From Bacteroidales bacterium (GTDB lineage: Bacteria; Bacteroidota; Bacteroidia; Bacteroidales; GCA-2748055): 64,000 bases of DNA. Location of the stretch: contig JAIPBT010000007.1 of NCBI GenBank assembly GCA_021738565.1, forward strand, positions 1 through 64,000, given 5' to 3'. Below are positions 9,048 through 18,206 of the stretch, in pieces. Within the stretch, counting starts at the first letter, position 1; each line of letters begins with the position of its first letter. Below the pieces are notes generated by a model. It saw nothing but the letters and a program-made list of their open reading frames with translations. It was not told where the DNA came from and did not search any database. The position numbers and the translations under genes are program-made.

Positions 9048-10354
9048 GCAAACTGAAGAAATATAGCCTGTTTTTATTGATTGTTCTTTTCTCACCGGTC
9101 AGCGGTCAGCAAGATGAACTTTCACTTACCGATGCAATTCTCAAAGCCCTTGACAACAATTACGGGATCACCATATCAAGGTCAGAACTAAACATAGCAG
9201 AAATCAATAACAACTGGGGAAATGCCGGCAGGTATCCTGTAATAGGATTCGACGCCTCCTCAAACAACAGTTATGATCTGGCAGACCAGACCTTGAGCAA
9301 CAGGATCGCAGCAGGAATGGACTTGAACTGGGTACTGTTTGACGGATTCAGAGTCAATGTTACAAAATCATTCCTTGAAAATACCGAAGAGATAACTTCC
9401 GGAAGACTCTCTGTTATGGTGGAGAATACCATCCAGGACATCATTTTGGCATATTATACCGTTCTCCTTGAACAAGAACGGCTGGAGGTATTGAAGCATG
9501 TATTGAAACTTTCATCCGACAGGTATGCATATGAATTAAATAAGAAATCAATCGGAAGTTCAGTAACCTATGAGGTTTTGCAGGCAGAAAGTATATTCCT
9601 TGGAGATAAAGCCGCTGTCCTGGACCAGGAAATGAGGGTCAGAAATGCAATGCGTAATTTTAATTTTATTATCACCGAAGATCCGGCGGTAGCCTGGCAT
9701 TTCCCGGAAGAATTCAATGCCGACACATCACACTACAACCTTTCGGATCTCCGGGCAAAGATGCTCAACAATAACCAGACACTGAAAAACCAGTATACAA
9801 ACCTGTTGCTCCGCCAGGATGAAACAGAACTTAAGCGATCTTCATTCTACCCTTCAGTTTCAACCTCACTGGGCATGGACAACAGTTTTAACAGGAGCAA
9901 AACAAGCGGCAGTGCAGTACTGAATTTTGATTCTTATGCCCCTTATGCCAATCTCAGGTTATCCTATGATATCTACCAGGGAGGGATCAGAAAAAGGGCA
10001 ATGGAAGTGGCCCGCATCAATGAGGAAATTGCGCAGGTGAGTATAGAACAGATGGAACATGCACTGACGAATGAACTATTCAACCTGTATGATTACTATG
10101 AAGTCAGGATCGCTTTGTTCGGAGTGGCCAATCAGAGCCTTAAGACTGCAGAGCTGAATTTGAATATTTCAGAAGAAAAATACCGGACAGGCGTAATTAA
10201 TTCATTTAATTACCGGGATGTGCAGCTTATATACCTGGAAGCATCTCTCAGAAGATTACAGGCAATTTATAACCTGCTGGATTCAAAAACCCGGTTAACC
10301 AGGATTACCGGAGGTTTTATCGGCACGACCCCCGCGGAAATAACCCTTCAATAA
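9044..10354 (+). CDS. TolC-family outer-membrane efflux channel
   Basis: 436 residues. Signal peptide MSKLKKYSLFLLIVLFSPVSG, then the two repeated outer-membrane efflux protein halves: LSLTDAILKALDNNYGITISR at the front, and in the second half LRLSYDIYQGGIRKRAMEVAR followed by long helices and LNISEEKYRTGVINSFNYRDVQ. It forms the trimeric channel of the tripartite pump. Its ATG overlaps the pump stop codon by 4 bases, indicating translational coupling. No terminator is obvious in the 160 bases downstream. Confidence 0.93.
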   Translation: MSKLKKYSLFLLIVLFSPVSGQQDELSLTDAILKALDNNYGITISRSELNIAEINNNWGNAGRYPVIGFDASSNNSYDLADQTLSNRIAAGMDLNWVLFDGFRVNVTKSFLENTEEITSGRLSVMVENTIQDIILAYYTVLLEQERLEVLKHVLKLSSDRYAYELNKKSIGSSVTYEVLQAESIFLGDKAAVLDQEMRVRNAMRNFNFIITEDPAVAWHFPEEFNADTSHYNLSDLRAKMLNNNQTLKNQYTNLLLRQDETELKRSSFYPSVSTSLGMDNSFNRSKTSGSAVLNFDSYAPYANLRLSYDIYQGGIRKRAMEVARINEEIAQVSIEQMEHALTNELFNLYDYYEVRIALFGVANQSLKTAELNLNISEEKYRTGVINSFNYRDVQLIYLEASLRRLQAIYNLLDSKTRLTRITGGFIGTTPAEITLQ

Positions 10355-10518
10355 AAAACCCGATTACCTGAAGCCAATCTTGTCGGAACTGTGCCGGAAT
10401 TTAAATTCAATGGATTCATTTAGATGATATTTTTAACCATTTCATTTTGTGATATGATGATTAAAATATATCATGTTCGTTTCAATTATCCGCACTGAAA
10501 AGTCATGTTGAAAACTTT

Positions 10519-12141
10519 ATGCTATATGTCAGTCAAATTTCTAATTTTGAAAAGAATTCCTATCAGAAGTTGAAGTTGCCATCAATTGATATAAAAACCT
10601 TCTTTGATAAGAAATTGATCCAGGACCTGCTGTTCGTTTTAGTAATGCTCGTTGCGTCCTGGTACTATAATTATCATGAAATAGTGGAATACAGGCCAAC
10701 CTCCAAACACCAGTGGAGAAATGCTGTAAGCGCCTCTATCGCACTTAACTATTGCCATGAGGGAGAGTTCTGTCACCCCCGAACACACAATATGCAGGTG
10801 GATAATTTTACCTCAGACATTACCATAACTGAATTCCCGGTTGTCTATTATTTCATTGGAATGCTTTACAGGCTCTTTGGATTTCACGAGTGGATCTACA
10901 AACTGGTTCAAATCCTTATAGGCTTTACCGGACTCTATTTTCTTTTCCGGCTTGGAATAAAATTATTCGACAATACCCTCTATGCCTTGCTGCTGCCGTT
11001 GATCATTTTTTCATCTCCGATCTACGTATATTACCTGAACAATTTCATTCCGGATGCCCCTTCCCTTTCGATAGCGCTGGCGGGTTTGTATTTCTTCTAT
11101 CTGTATTACCAGAATGGCAAGAACAGGTACCTGTTGTTCTCCATAATGATCTTTTCCCTGGCAGGGTTGTTAAAAGCCCCTGCCCTGCTTGTATATTTTG
11201 CTCTGCTGGCCATATTTTTCCTTGAAAATATTTTTCAGATACGTTTTAAAACAGAAGCAAAAATTTTCAAACAGTGGCCCGTTCAGCTAATAATTCTGGG
11301 AAGTACTTTGGTCCTGGTATTTGCATGGTACGCCTATGCAAAAATTTATACAGACATCCATGGTGGCGTTGTTTCACTGGTGGAGATACGTCCCTTCTGG
11401 ATCCTGGATCAGGAAACCATCAAAACAACCTGGGAGGTCATTAAAAACCGTTTCTGGGAGGGCCAGTACCACTCCCCTTACTTTTTGATCCTCACTGCCG
11501 CTCTCCTGGTCTTTAACCTGGTAGCCTGGAAAAAACACAGCCGCTTTTTCAGCTGGCTGGTGGTCCTTACTCTGCTCGGGGGGATCAGCTTTTCACTCCT
11601 TTTCTACAGGTCGTTGAAGGACCACGACTATTACCAGATAAACAACCTTGTGGTGCTGGTGCTCATAGTGATAAATTTTCTATTGTATTTAAAAAATAAT
11701 CACCTTCGAATATATGAGCATTGGATATCAAAGATATCATTGATAATTGGAGTATTATTATTAATTATCTCATGTAATACTTTAATGTCGACCCATTATT
11801 ACAACGGGTGGTTTGAATGGCATGCCAGGAAACAGCACAACAACAAGTACAATGAGATCACCCCCTATTTGCGGTCGCTTGGCATCGAACGGGAAAACAA
11901 GGTTTACTGTACACCTGACCCAAGCATCAACATTTCTCTCTATCTGATGGATCAGAAGGGTTTCACTGATTTTTACCGCAGCAAATTCCCATTTTCTGAA
12001 AAACTTGAATTTTATTCTGATCATGGATTGCAATATGTGGTTGTTGGTGATTCTGCCGCCATGGACATTTCACCTGCAGAAGCCGGGTTGAAATGGATCG
12101 GCGAATTCAATACAGCAACAATTTTCCGTGTTACGAAATAA
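10519..12141 (+). CDS. Multi-pass membrane glycosyltransferase (GT39/GT83, PMT_2-like)
   Basis: 540 residues with about 10-11 transmembrane segments. The first periplasmic loop has the pattern of C-type glycosyltransferases that use polyprenyl-phosphate sugars (KHQWRNAVSASIALNY, then EFPVVYYFIGMLYRLFG and NFIPDAPSLSIALAGLYFFY). The expected role is transfer of a sugar from undecaprenyl phosphate to an acceptor outside the cytoplasmic membrane; donor and acceptor are unknown. The last 100 residues form a soluble tail. It is followed after 33 bases by a second enzyme of the same clan, so the two are probably cotranscribed. Confidence 0.78.
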   Translation: MLYVSQISNFEKNSYQKLKLPSIDIKTFFDKKLIQDLLFVLVMLVASWYYNYHEIVEYRPTSKHQWRNAVSASIALNYCHEGEFCHPRTHNMQVDNFTSDITITEFPVVYYFIGMLYRLFGFHEWIYKLVQILIGFTGLYFLFRLGIKLFDNTLYALLLPLIIFSSPIYVYYLNNFIPDAPSLSIALAGLYFFYLYYQNGKNRYLLFSIMIFSLAGLLKAPALLVYFALLAIFFLENIFQIRFKTEAKIFKQWPVQLIILGSTLVLVFAWYAYAKIYTDIHGGVVSLVEIRPFWILDQETIKTTWEVIKNRFWEGQYHSPYFLILTAALLVFNLVAWKKHSRFFSWLVVLTLLGGISFSLLFYRSLKDHDYYQINNLVVLVLIVINFLLYLKNNHLRIYEHWISKISLIIGVLLLIISCNTLMSTHYYNGWFEWHARKQHNNKYNEITPYLRSLGIERENKVYCTPDPSINISLYLMDQKGFTDFYRSKFPFSEKLEFYSDHGLQYVVVGDSAAMDISPAEAGLKWIGEFNTATIFRVTK

Positions 12142-12174
12142 TTGCGATTGTTTTTTGCATCACTCAATTGTTAG

Positions 12175-13896
12175 ATGCAATTTTATTGGTCAAACTGCAA
12201 ACCAACTTTTGTGAAGAAAATACTTTTGTTTTCCTTTTTCTGGCTCCTGATCAACCTGGTACAGTCCTGTTTTACAGAAATCATCGACGATGAGGCTTAT
12301 TACTGGGTATTTTCAAAATTTCTTGATTGGGGATATTGTGGCCACCCTCCCATGATTGCACTGATGGTAAAGGCTGGCTATGTACTTTTCAATAACGAAT
12401 TAGGAGTCAGACTTTTAAGTTCACTGATGGGCGCAGGAACTGTATTTATGATCCTGTATATGCTGAAGGATTCAATCCGCGATCTCAGATTGATTATACT
12501 CATCTTATTCTCGATTCCCTTCCTGCACTCCCATGTGGCTGGATTTATAGCTGTTCCCGATGTCCCGATGTTGTTTTTCTCGACGCTGTTTTTCTTTTTT
12601 TACAAGCGGTATTTATCAGATGATAATCTTCTCCATACCCTTTTGCTTACACTTTCCATTGTACTGATGCTTTACAGCAAATACCACGCCCTTCTGATCA
12701 TTGGTTTTACCATCCTCTCTTTTCCGGGACTACTTCAACGCCGGAGTTTCTGGTTGATCGTACTATTTTCAATCCTCCTCTATATTCCACATATACTTTG
12801 GGAGGTCAGGCATGATTTTATGACATTTTCCTACCATCTTGTTGAACGGAACAGGGCATTCCGAATCCATCACATCCTGGATTATTTCGGGGGGCAAATC
12901 CTGATACTTGGTCCGTTCACCGGATTCCTGCTCCTGTTATCAGGAATAAAGAAAAAAGCAAAAGATCCATATAAAAGAGCTCTCAAATACAACTTTGCAG
13001 GTATTTTTCTATTTTTTCTCGCATCCGCTATCAGGGGGCATGTTGAAGCACATTGGACCGCTGCCGGGATCATTCCTATGTTATTGTACACATTGCCTGA
13101 ACTGGAGAAAAAACATCCCCTGGTAAGAATGGGGTATTTACTTACAGGTATTTCCATTCCCCTTGTTGTTATTTTGCGTTTGTTGCTTGTTTTTGATAAT
13201 GAATTGATCCCTGATCATTTACGTAAGAGGTTCCATGGTAAGGAAGAAGCCATGATTGCTATAGATAAAAGGGCCAACGGCAGGCCGGTGGTGTTTACCA
13301 ATTCTTATCAGAATTCATCCGTCTATTGGTTTTTTACTCAAAAACCCGCCTTCTCATATAACAACAAGCATTCCCACAAGAGCCAGTTTGACCTGATGGG
13401 AATGGAATCAGAACTGCAGGGAAAAAGCGTGTTATTTGTGCCTCGCAAAGGATTTCAGGAATGCGACACACTGAAAACAGGGCTCAACAATTATAACATT
13501 TACGATATAGAACATTACTGTACATTCAACAGGGTGGTTGTTCGTCCTCCCGATTTTAACCAGCCGATAACAGCAGGTTCGCAGACAGAAATTACACTGG
13601 AGCTATACAATCCCACTGAGGACACAGTTTTTTTTAATGACTGCTGTACATTCCCGTCAAGAATGACCTATTCATATTATGTTGGAGACGGATTCCATGA
13701 TACCCGTTATGATCCCGAAGCCCCTCCGCTTCCCGATCTGCCTCCGGGAGCCGTCCTGAAATATTCCTTCCAAATAAACATACCGGATACTCCTGGTAAA
13801 GTAAGGGTTATGTTTTCTTTTGGATCGACAAAGATAACGTCCGGAATTAATGGAAAACCGACTAAAATTAATGTGATCCGTGGAAGAACGCAATAA
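12175..13896 (+). CDS. Multi-pass membrane glycosyltransferase (GT83/ArnT-like) with C-terminal beta-domain
   Basis: 573 residues. The first loop has IDDEAYYWVFSKFLDWGY followed by GHPPMIA, the DDEAYYW acidic pair being the metal- and donor-binding signature of the ArnT/GT83 branch. About 9-10 membrane segments run to residue 340, with AHWTAAG in the last loop. The C-terminal 200 residues are soluble; within them the final 120 (after VRPPDFNQPI) look like a beta-sandwich with PGAVLKYSFQINIP, unusual for this family. It probably works on a polyprenyl-linked sugar alongside the preceding gene. It converges on the PLP decarboxylase with a 25-bp gap and no visible terminator. Confidence 0.8.
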   Translation: MQFYWSNCKPTFVKKILLFSFFWLLINLVQSCFTEIIDDEAYYWVFSKFLDWGYCGHPPMIALMVKAGYVLFNNELGVRLLSSLMGAGTVFMILYMLKDSIRDLRLIILILFSIPFLHSHVAGFIAVPDVPMLFFSTLFFFFYKRYLSDDNLLHTLLLTLSIVLMLYSKYHALLIIGFTILSFPGLLQRRSFWLIVLFSILLYIPHILWEVRHDFMTFSYHLVERNRAFRIHHILDYFGGQILILGPFTGFLLLLSGIKKKAKDPYKRALKYNFAGIFLFFLASAIRGHVEAHWTAAGIIPMLLYTLPELEKKHPLVRMGYLLTGISIPLVVILRLLLVFDNELIPDHLRKRFHGKEEAMIAIDKRANGRPVVFTNSYQNSSVYWFFTQKPAFSYNNKHSHKSQFDLMGMESELQGKSVLFVPRKGFQECDTLKTGLNNYNIYDIEHYCTFNRVVVRPPDFNQPITAGSQTEITLELYNPTEDTVFFNDCCTFPSRMTYSYYVGDGFHDTRYDPEAPPLPDLPPGAVLKYSFQINIPDTPGKVRVMFSFGSTKITSGINGKPTKINVIRGRTQ

Positions 13897-13921
13897 TTGA
13901 ATATTCTACCCTCCAGGTTGA

Positions 13922-15343
13922 TTAATTCAATTCTGATGCCGTTTCCCGTATCAATTTCCAGGCGCTTTGAACGTGCTCACGCGTCACACTGGTCTGCCCG
14001 ATCACCATCCTGAGTGTGACCAGTCCGTTTACCTTGGTATGTGTCAGGTAAACCTTACCGCTGCTGTTCAATGTCTGCATCAGGCTGCTGTTGATGCGGT
14101 TCAATGTTTCATTATCTGAAATCCCCCTGGGAGTGTAATGGAAGCAGACCAATCCCAGGTTTTGTGGTTCAAAGAGTGTGAATTCGGGATGCTCCCTGAT
14201 TGCACCGGCCAATTCCCCGGCCCAGGCAATATGGTTTCGGACCTTTTCCCGGATTCCTTCAACCCCGTAATCCCTGATCACGAACCAGAGCTTCAATGCC
14301 CTGAACCTCCTGCCGAGTTGAATTCCCCAATCCCGGTAATCATTCACTTTTCCGCGCGAACCGGTCTTCAGGTATTCCGGAAGTATCTCAAATGTCCTGA
14401 GCAGTGCCCCCACATCCTTTACAAAATAGGCAGAGCAGTCGAAATTTGTGAACATCCATTTGTGCGGGTTGAACACAAAGCTGTCGGCCATCCCGATCCC
14501 TTTTATCATATACCTGTGTTCGGGAAGAACCAGTGCGGTCCCGGCATAGGCAGCATCCACATGCAGCCAGATGTTGTGTTCTTCACACAGCTCACCGACA
14601 GGTTGCAGGGGATCAATTGCCACTGTTCCCGTAGTACCCAGTGCTGCAACCACACAAAGGGGAGTAAAGCCATTGGAGATATCGTCTTCCACTGCCTGTT
14701 TCAACTTATCCGTATTAATCGCGAGGGCAGCATCCGTTTCGATCTTCACCAAATTCGCTCTTCCAAAACCTGCCATCTTAACTGCTTTTTCAATGGAAGA
14801 ATGGGCCTCGGTACTGCAATATATCCTGAAATGCTCATTACCGGAATATCCTGTTTCATTGATGCGATATTCCGAAAATTTCTCCCTGGCTGTCAGCAAC
14901 GCCACCAGGGTAGCCGTTGAAGCGGTATCCTGTATCACCCCTTCAAAGGAAGAGGGAAGTCCGGTCATTTCCCTTAACCAGTTCATTACTTTTTCCTCCA
15001 GCTCAGCCGCGGCAGGAGATGTCTCCCAGACCATACACTGCGCAGCAAGTGTTGCGGTTAACATTTCAGCAAGAACCGAAGGATAACTTGAATTCGCCGT
15101 GAAATAGGCAAAGTAATTGGGACTTTGCCAATGGGTCATCCCTGGTAGAATAATGTTCTTGAAGTCCTCAAATACGGTTGACATGGATTCACCTGAAGCG
15201 GGCGGTTCATCAGGAATTGCGGAGAAGATCTCTCCCGGGTTTACCTGTGACTTCACAGGGAGATCCCCCACATTTTCCAGGTAATCAGCCATCCAGTCGA
15301 CAAAATCGTGAGCGTGTTTACGGAAGTCTTTTGAATCGATCAT
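13922..15343 (-). CDS. PLP-dependent aromatic-L-amino-acid decarboxylase (group II)
   Basis: 473 residues, the usual length for DDC/TDC enzymes. PLP-site residues: His181 in TEAHSSIEKA, Asp263 in WLHVDAAYAG and the Schiff-base Lys295 in NPHKWM. The mobile loop has Tyr336 in NDYRDW, the residue that in this family separates decarboxylases (Tyr) from aromatic aldehyde synthases (Phe). It should therefore produce amines (such as tryptamine, tyramine or phenylethylamine) from aromatic amino acids; the exact substrate is not certain. It stands alone, converging on the glycosyltransferases, with no transporter or amine oxidase beside it. Start ATG at 15343. Confidence 0.88.
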   Translation of the reverse strand: MIDSKDFRKHAHDFVDWMADYLENVGDLPVKSQVNPGEIFSAIPDEPPASGESMSTVFEDFKNIILPGMTHWQSPNYFAYFTANSSYPSVLAEMLTATLAAQCMVWETSPAAAELEEKVMNWLREMTGLPSSFEGVIQDTASTATLVALLTAREKFSEYRINETGYSGNEHFRIYCSTEAHSSIEKAVKMAGFGRANLVKIETDAALAINTDKLKQAVEDDISNGFTPLCVVAALGTTGTVAIDPLQPVGELCEEHNIWLHVDAAYAGTALVLPEHRYMIKGIGMADSFVFNPHKWMFTNFDCSAYFVKDVGALLRTFEILPEYLKTGSRGKVNDYRDWGIQLGRRFRALKLWFVIRDYGVEGIREKVRNHIAWAGELAGAIREHPEFTLFEPQNLGLVCFHYTPRGISDNETLNRINSSLMQTLNSSGKVYLTHTKVNGLVTLRMVIGQTSVTREHVQSAWKLIRETASELN

Positions 15344-15412
15344 AATGAAGCATGTTATTTTTCCTAAAATTAGGGGAATATTTCCAACATAAAATCATAA
15401 ATATTTCCGGCT

Positions 15413-18019
15413 TCAGAATACCATGACTTTTTTAACGTGCACGTTTTTATTGCATCTGAAATATAGCAGATAGAGGCCATCTGCGAGATTCCCGTTGTTT
15501 TTCAAAGCATCGTACCAATGAACCGTGTAATTTCCAGCTAATCTTTTTTCTGACGGGAGCAGGATCCTGACGGTCATCCCATTGCTGCTGATCACCTTCA
15601 GCTCAACATCTGTTGGGACCGACAATGTAAATTCAACCGTATTTCCCCAGATCACCGGTCCCTCATATGCGACAGGTAAGTAAAGTGATGTATTAGTTGT
15701 ATCCGTTTCGAACATCCGATTGAATTCCAGGTCAAACCAGTTGAAATTAAACAGGTATCCCGGTCCACCCACGAATGTAAATTTCAGGCGGTGGGATCCC
15801 GAATCAAGCGGTGTTTCCACCGGTGCGGTTGTATACCAGTCCTGCCAACCATCTGAAAATTCTCCGGTTACACCGACCAGTGCCACGATACTGTCGTCAT
15901 TACTGACTTCTATGGTACCCCCTTCTGTAGCTGTGGCCACCCTGACGGTAAGGTCATAAATACCGGAGGTATCAATCTTTACCCGATAATACGACCAGTC
16001 ATTGTTTTCAAGGGCTCCGAGAACCCATCCGCCACCCAGGTCGGTTGATTGCTGCAATTGGACACCACTCTGGCTGAAGAAAGCCTCAGCTTCAAACACA
16101 TTCAATTCAGCCAAAGTGATTTCCAGTTTGAAAATAACCTCAGAAGTACATCCCTGGCTGTTCACAAGTTCTGCCCTGTAGGTTCCTGACTGTCCCGTAC
16201 CAATACCTTCAAAATTGATTTTATTCAATTCACTGGTGAAGCCATGCGGACCTGTCCAGGACAGATCAATGGACTCCTCAATTTCGAGCCAAAACTTTAA
16301 GGTATCGCCTTCTGTAACTTTAATTTCAGTTCCTGATACCGGTTCCTGTTCATTGACCTGGTAATATGGAATGAACACAATCTCACTACAAGGTGAAAAC
16401 TGCGCCTGGATACTGTGGTTGTTTGCAATATTCCTCAATACATATGTTGAGGACAGTGGTTGCGATACCCCGTCAATGAGAACCTCCTCCAGGAAAAAAT
16501 TCTCATCTTCAATGACCTTGAATTCAGCAGAATCCCCCCCGCTATAATAGGAAATCCCTTCCGGTGAAATTTTCCCCCCATCGGTTGCCGAGGCATGGAT
16601 CGAATAATATGCCGTCTCGCTGCTTATTCTCAATTGGTACAGCTCCAGTAGTTCTGCCGTGGTGTCCGGATTGCTGAACACCAGCTTCAGAACATGCTTG
16701 CCTTTATAGAGGAAGATAGAATCCCGGGGGGGATGTTCCTGTATGTCCAACCGGACCGTATCGGTTGGCTGATCATCGATGTACAGGTACGCCTCCGTTC
16801 CCGGGTAAGGATCGTTGATTTGCATTTCCAGTTCATAGACCTCGCTGCCCGGGATGTTCAGGATATACTCCACATAGTCGCCGTCATGAATCCTGGCCAA
16901 TTGGGCAGTTGTATCTCCTTCGGTCAAAACCAGGTGGCCCTGTTTACGAAAATAATCCTCTGCTTTGACCACTCCCGGAATCCAGATACCGGGTTCGCGG
17001 GCGACCAGGTCCATGGCCACTCCTGTCCTGGTCCCGATCACTTCCCGGATGGTTCCGTCAGGATTGTAATAAAGAGAGTCAACACAAACGTTCCTCCTGT
17101 AAGCACTGCCATTCGGTCCGTAATTTCCCACATGGTAGAAGTAGTAACTTTGTCCATGGAATTCAATGATTGAATGGTGATCCTGTGCGCCCGGCGGAAT
17201 CATTTTCAATTCCCCCTTGTATTCAAAAGGTCCGTATGGGTTATCAGCCATACCATAATACCCCTGGTACGGCCAGCAGGTATTGCATGTCCAGGAAAAA
17301 TAATAGATACTGTCGCGTTTGTGCATGTATCCGCCCTCCCCGAAGTTTTCCGCACCATACTCAATGCACCTGGGGGTCTCTGCAAGTTCTGTCATGTTCT
17401 CTTTCAGCCTCGCGATCATGGGTCCGGTTCCCCCTCCTTCGCCATCTCCTCCTCCGCCCCAGACCAGATATGCTTGCCCTTCATCGTCCATAAAACAGGT
17501 GGGGTCAATATGATCCGGACCCTCAATGTAGCGGCCGATGTCTGTAAAAGGTCCTTCAGGTTTGTTGCTGGTTGCCACCCCTACCCTCCATTGCCACTCG
17601 TTTGACAGGGTTGGGAAATAAAGATAATAGGTACCGTCTTTGTAGGCAGCATCAGGGGCAAACATCCATGCATTTGCGGAGTTTCCCCACTTGACATCCC
17701 TTGCATGCAGGATCGTACCATGATCGGTCCAGTTGACCATGTCAGCGGAAGAATATACCCTGTAATCTTCCATAGCGCTATAGTCGACAGCATCTTCAGG
17801 ATCGTGGGAAGCATAAATCCAGACCCTGCCATCGTTCCACACCTCTGCTGCCGGATCAGCACTGCGTATATGTGTAACAATAGGATTGCCCGAGGTTAGG
17901 GTATCCGGGATTTGAGGTACAAGTGATACATTGGCAAGTATACTTCCCCCTGGGTACAGAAGAATAAGTGACGCACCAATATAAACCGTATACAGGAAGG
18001 TGTTTATTTTTACAAACAT
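15413..18019 (-). CDS. Secreted GH43 glycosidase with two CBM6-like modules and a T9SS tail
   Basis: 868 residues. A signal or anchor segment (about 8-30) is followed by a five-bladed GH43 domain (about 40-345) with catalytic Asp55 (SADPAAEVW), Asp172 (DHIDPTCF) and Glu228 (NFGEGGYMHK). Then a CBM6-like module (VKAEDYFRKQG ... about 350-470), a divergent InlB-type repeat (about 475-550), an Ig-like segment, a second CBM6-like module (FEAEAFFSQSG ... about 640-770), and a C-terminal FlgD/T9SS-like domain (YTVHWYDALKNNG ... DGLYLLYFRC). Members act mainly on arabinose- or xylose-containing chains. A glycine-rich loop (WGGGGDGEGGGTG) lies within the catalytic domain. It sits downstream of the GH105 gene in the same direction. 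Confidence 0.88.
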   Translation of the reverse strand: MFVKINTFLYTVYIGASLILLYPGGSILANVSLVPQIPDTLTSGNPIVTHIRSADPAAEVWNDGRVWIYASHDPEDAVDYSAMEDYRVYSSADMVNWTDHGTILHARDVKWGNSANAWMFAPDAAYKDGTYYLYFPTLSNEWQWRVGVATSNKPEGPFTDIGRYIEGPDHIDPTCFMDDEGQAYLVWGGGGDGEGGGTGPMIARLKENMTELAETPRCIEYGAENFGEGGYMHKRDSIYYFSWTCNTCWPYQGYYGMADNPYGPFEYKGELKMIPPGAQDHHSIIEFHGQSYYFYHVGNYGPNGSAYRRNVCVDSLYYNPDGTIREVIGTRTGVAMDLVAREPGIWIPGVVKAEDYFRKQGHLVLTEGDTTAQLARIHDGDYVEYILNIPGSEVYELEMQINDPYPGTEAYLYIDDQPTDTVRLDIQEHPPRDSIFLYKGKHVLKLVFSNPDTTAELLELYQLRISSETAYYSIHASATDGGKISPEGISYYSGGDSAEFKVIEDENFFLEEVLIDGVSQPLSSTYVLRNIANNHSIQAQFSPCSEIVFIPYYQVNEQEPVSGTEIKVTEGDTLKFWLEIEESIDLSWTGPHGFTSELNKINFEGIGTGQSGTYRAELVNSQGCTSEVIFKLEITLAELNVFEAEAFFSQSGVQLQQSTDLGGGWVLGALENNDWSYYRVKIDTSGIYDLTVRVATATEGGTIEVSNDDSIVALVGVTGEFSDGWQDWYTTAPVETPLDSGSHRLKFTFVGGPGYLFNFNWFDLEFNRMFETDTTNTSLYLPVAYEGPVIWGNTVEFTLSVPTDVELKVISSNGMTVRILLPSEKRLAGNYTVHWYDALKNNGNLADGLYLLYFRCNKNVHVKKVMVF

Positions 18020-18206
18020 ATCCAGGATGGTTTTTTCCCAAAAATATGAATATTATGGGAACTGGACAGGCTTTAATACAATCCCTTGCAGATAAAGTTA
18101 TTCCATGCTGCATAATTTGAATGCTTTCAGTGAGGAGTCCACACCCAGACCAGCATTTCAGGGTACAGCTTGTTGTTGACAATGATCTTTAGCAACCAAT
18201 CTTGCG

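Noticed and set aside
8517-9095. Minus-strand 192-codon frame at the end of the RND pump gene
   Set aside because: Antisense to conserved transmembrane helices of the pump; composition is His/Asp-rich and not protein-like.
14138-14920. Plus-strand 260-codon open frame inside the decarboxylase gene
   Set aside because: It is antisense to a gene with full catalytic motifs and has no recognisable protein features.
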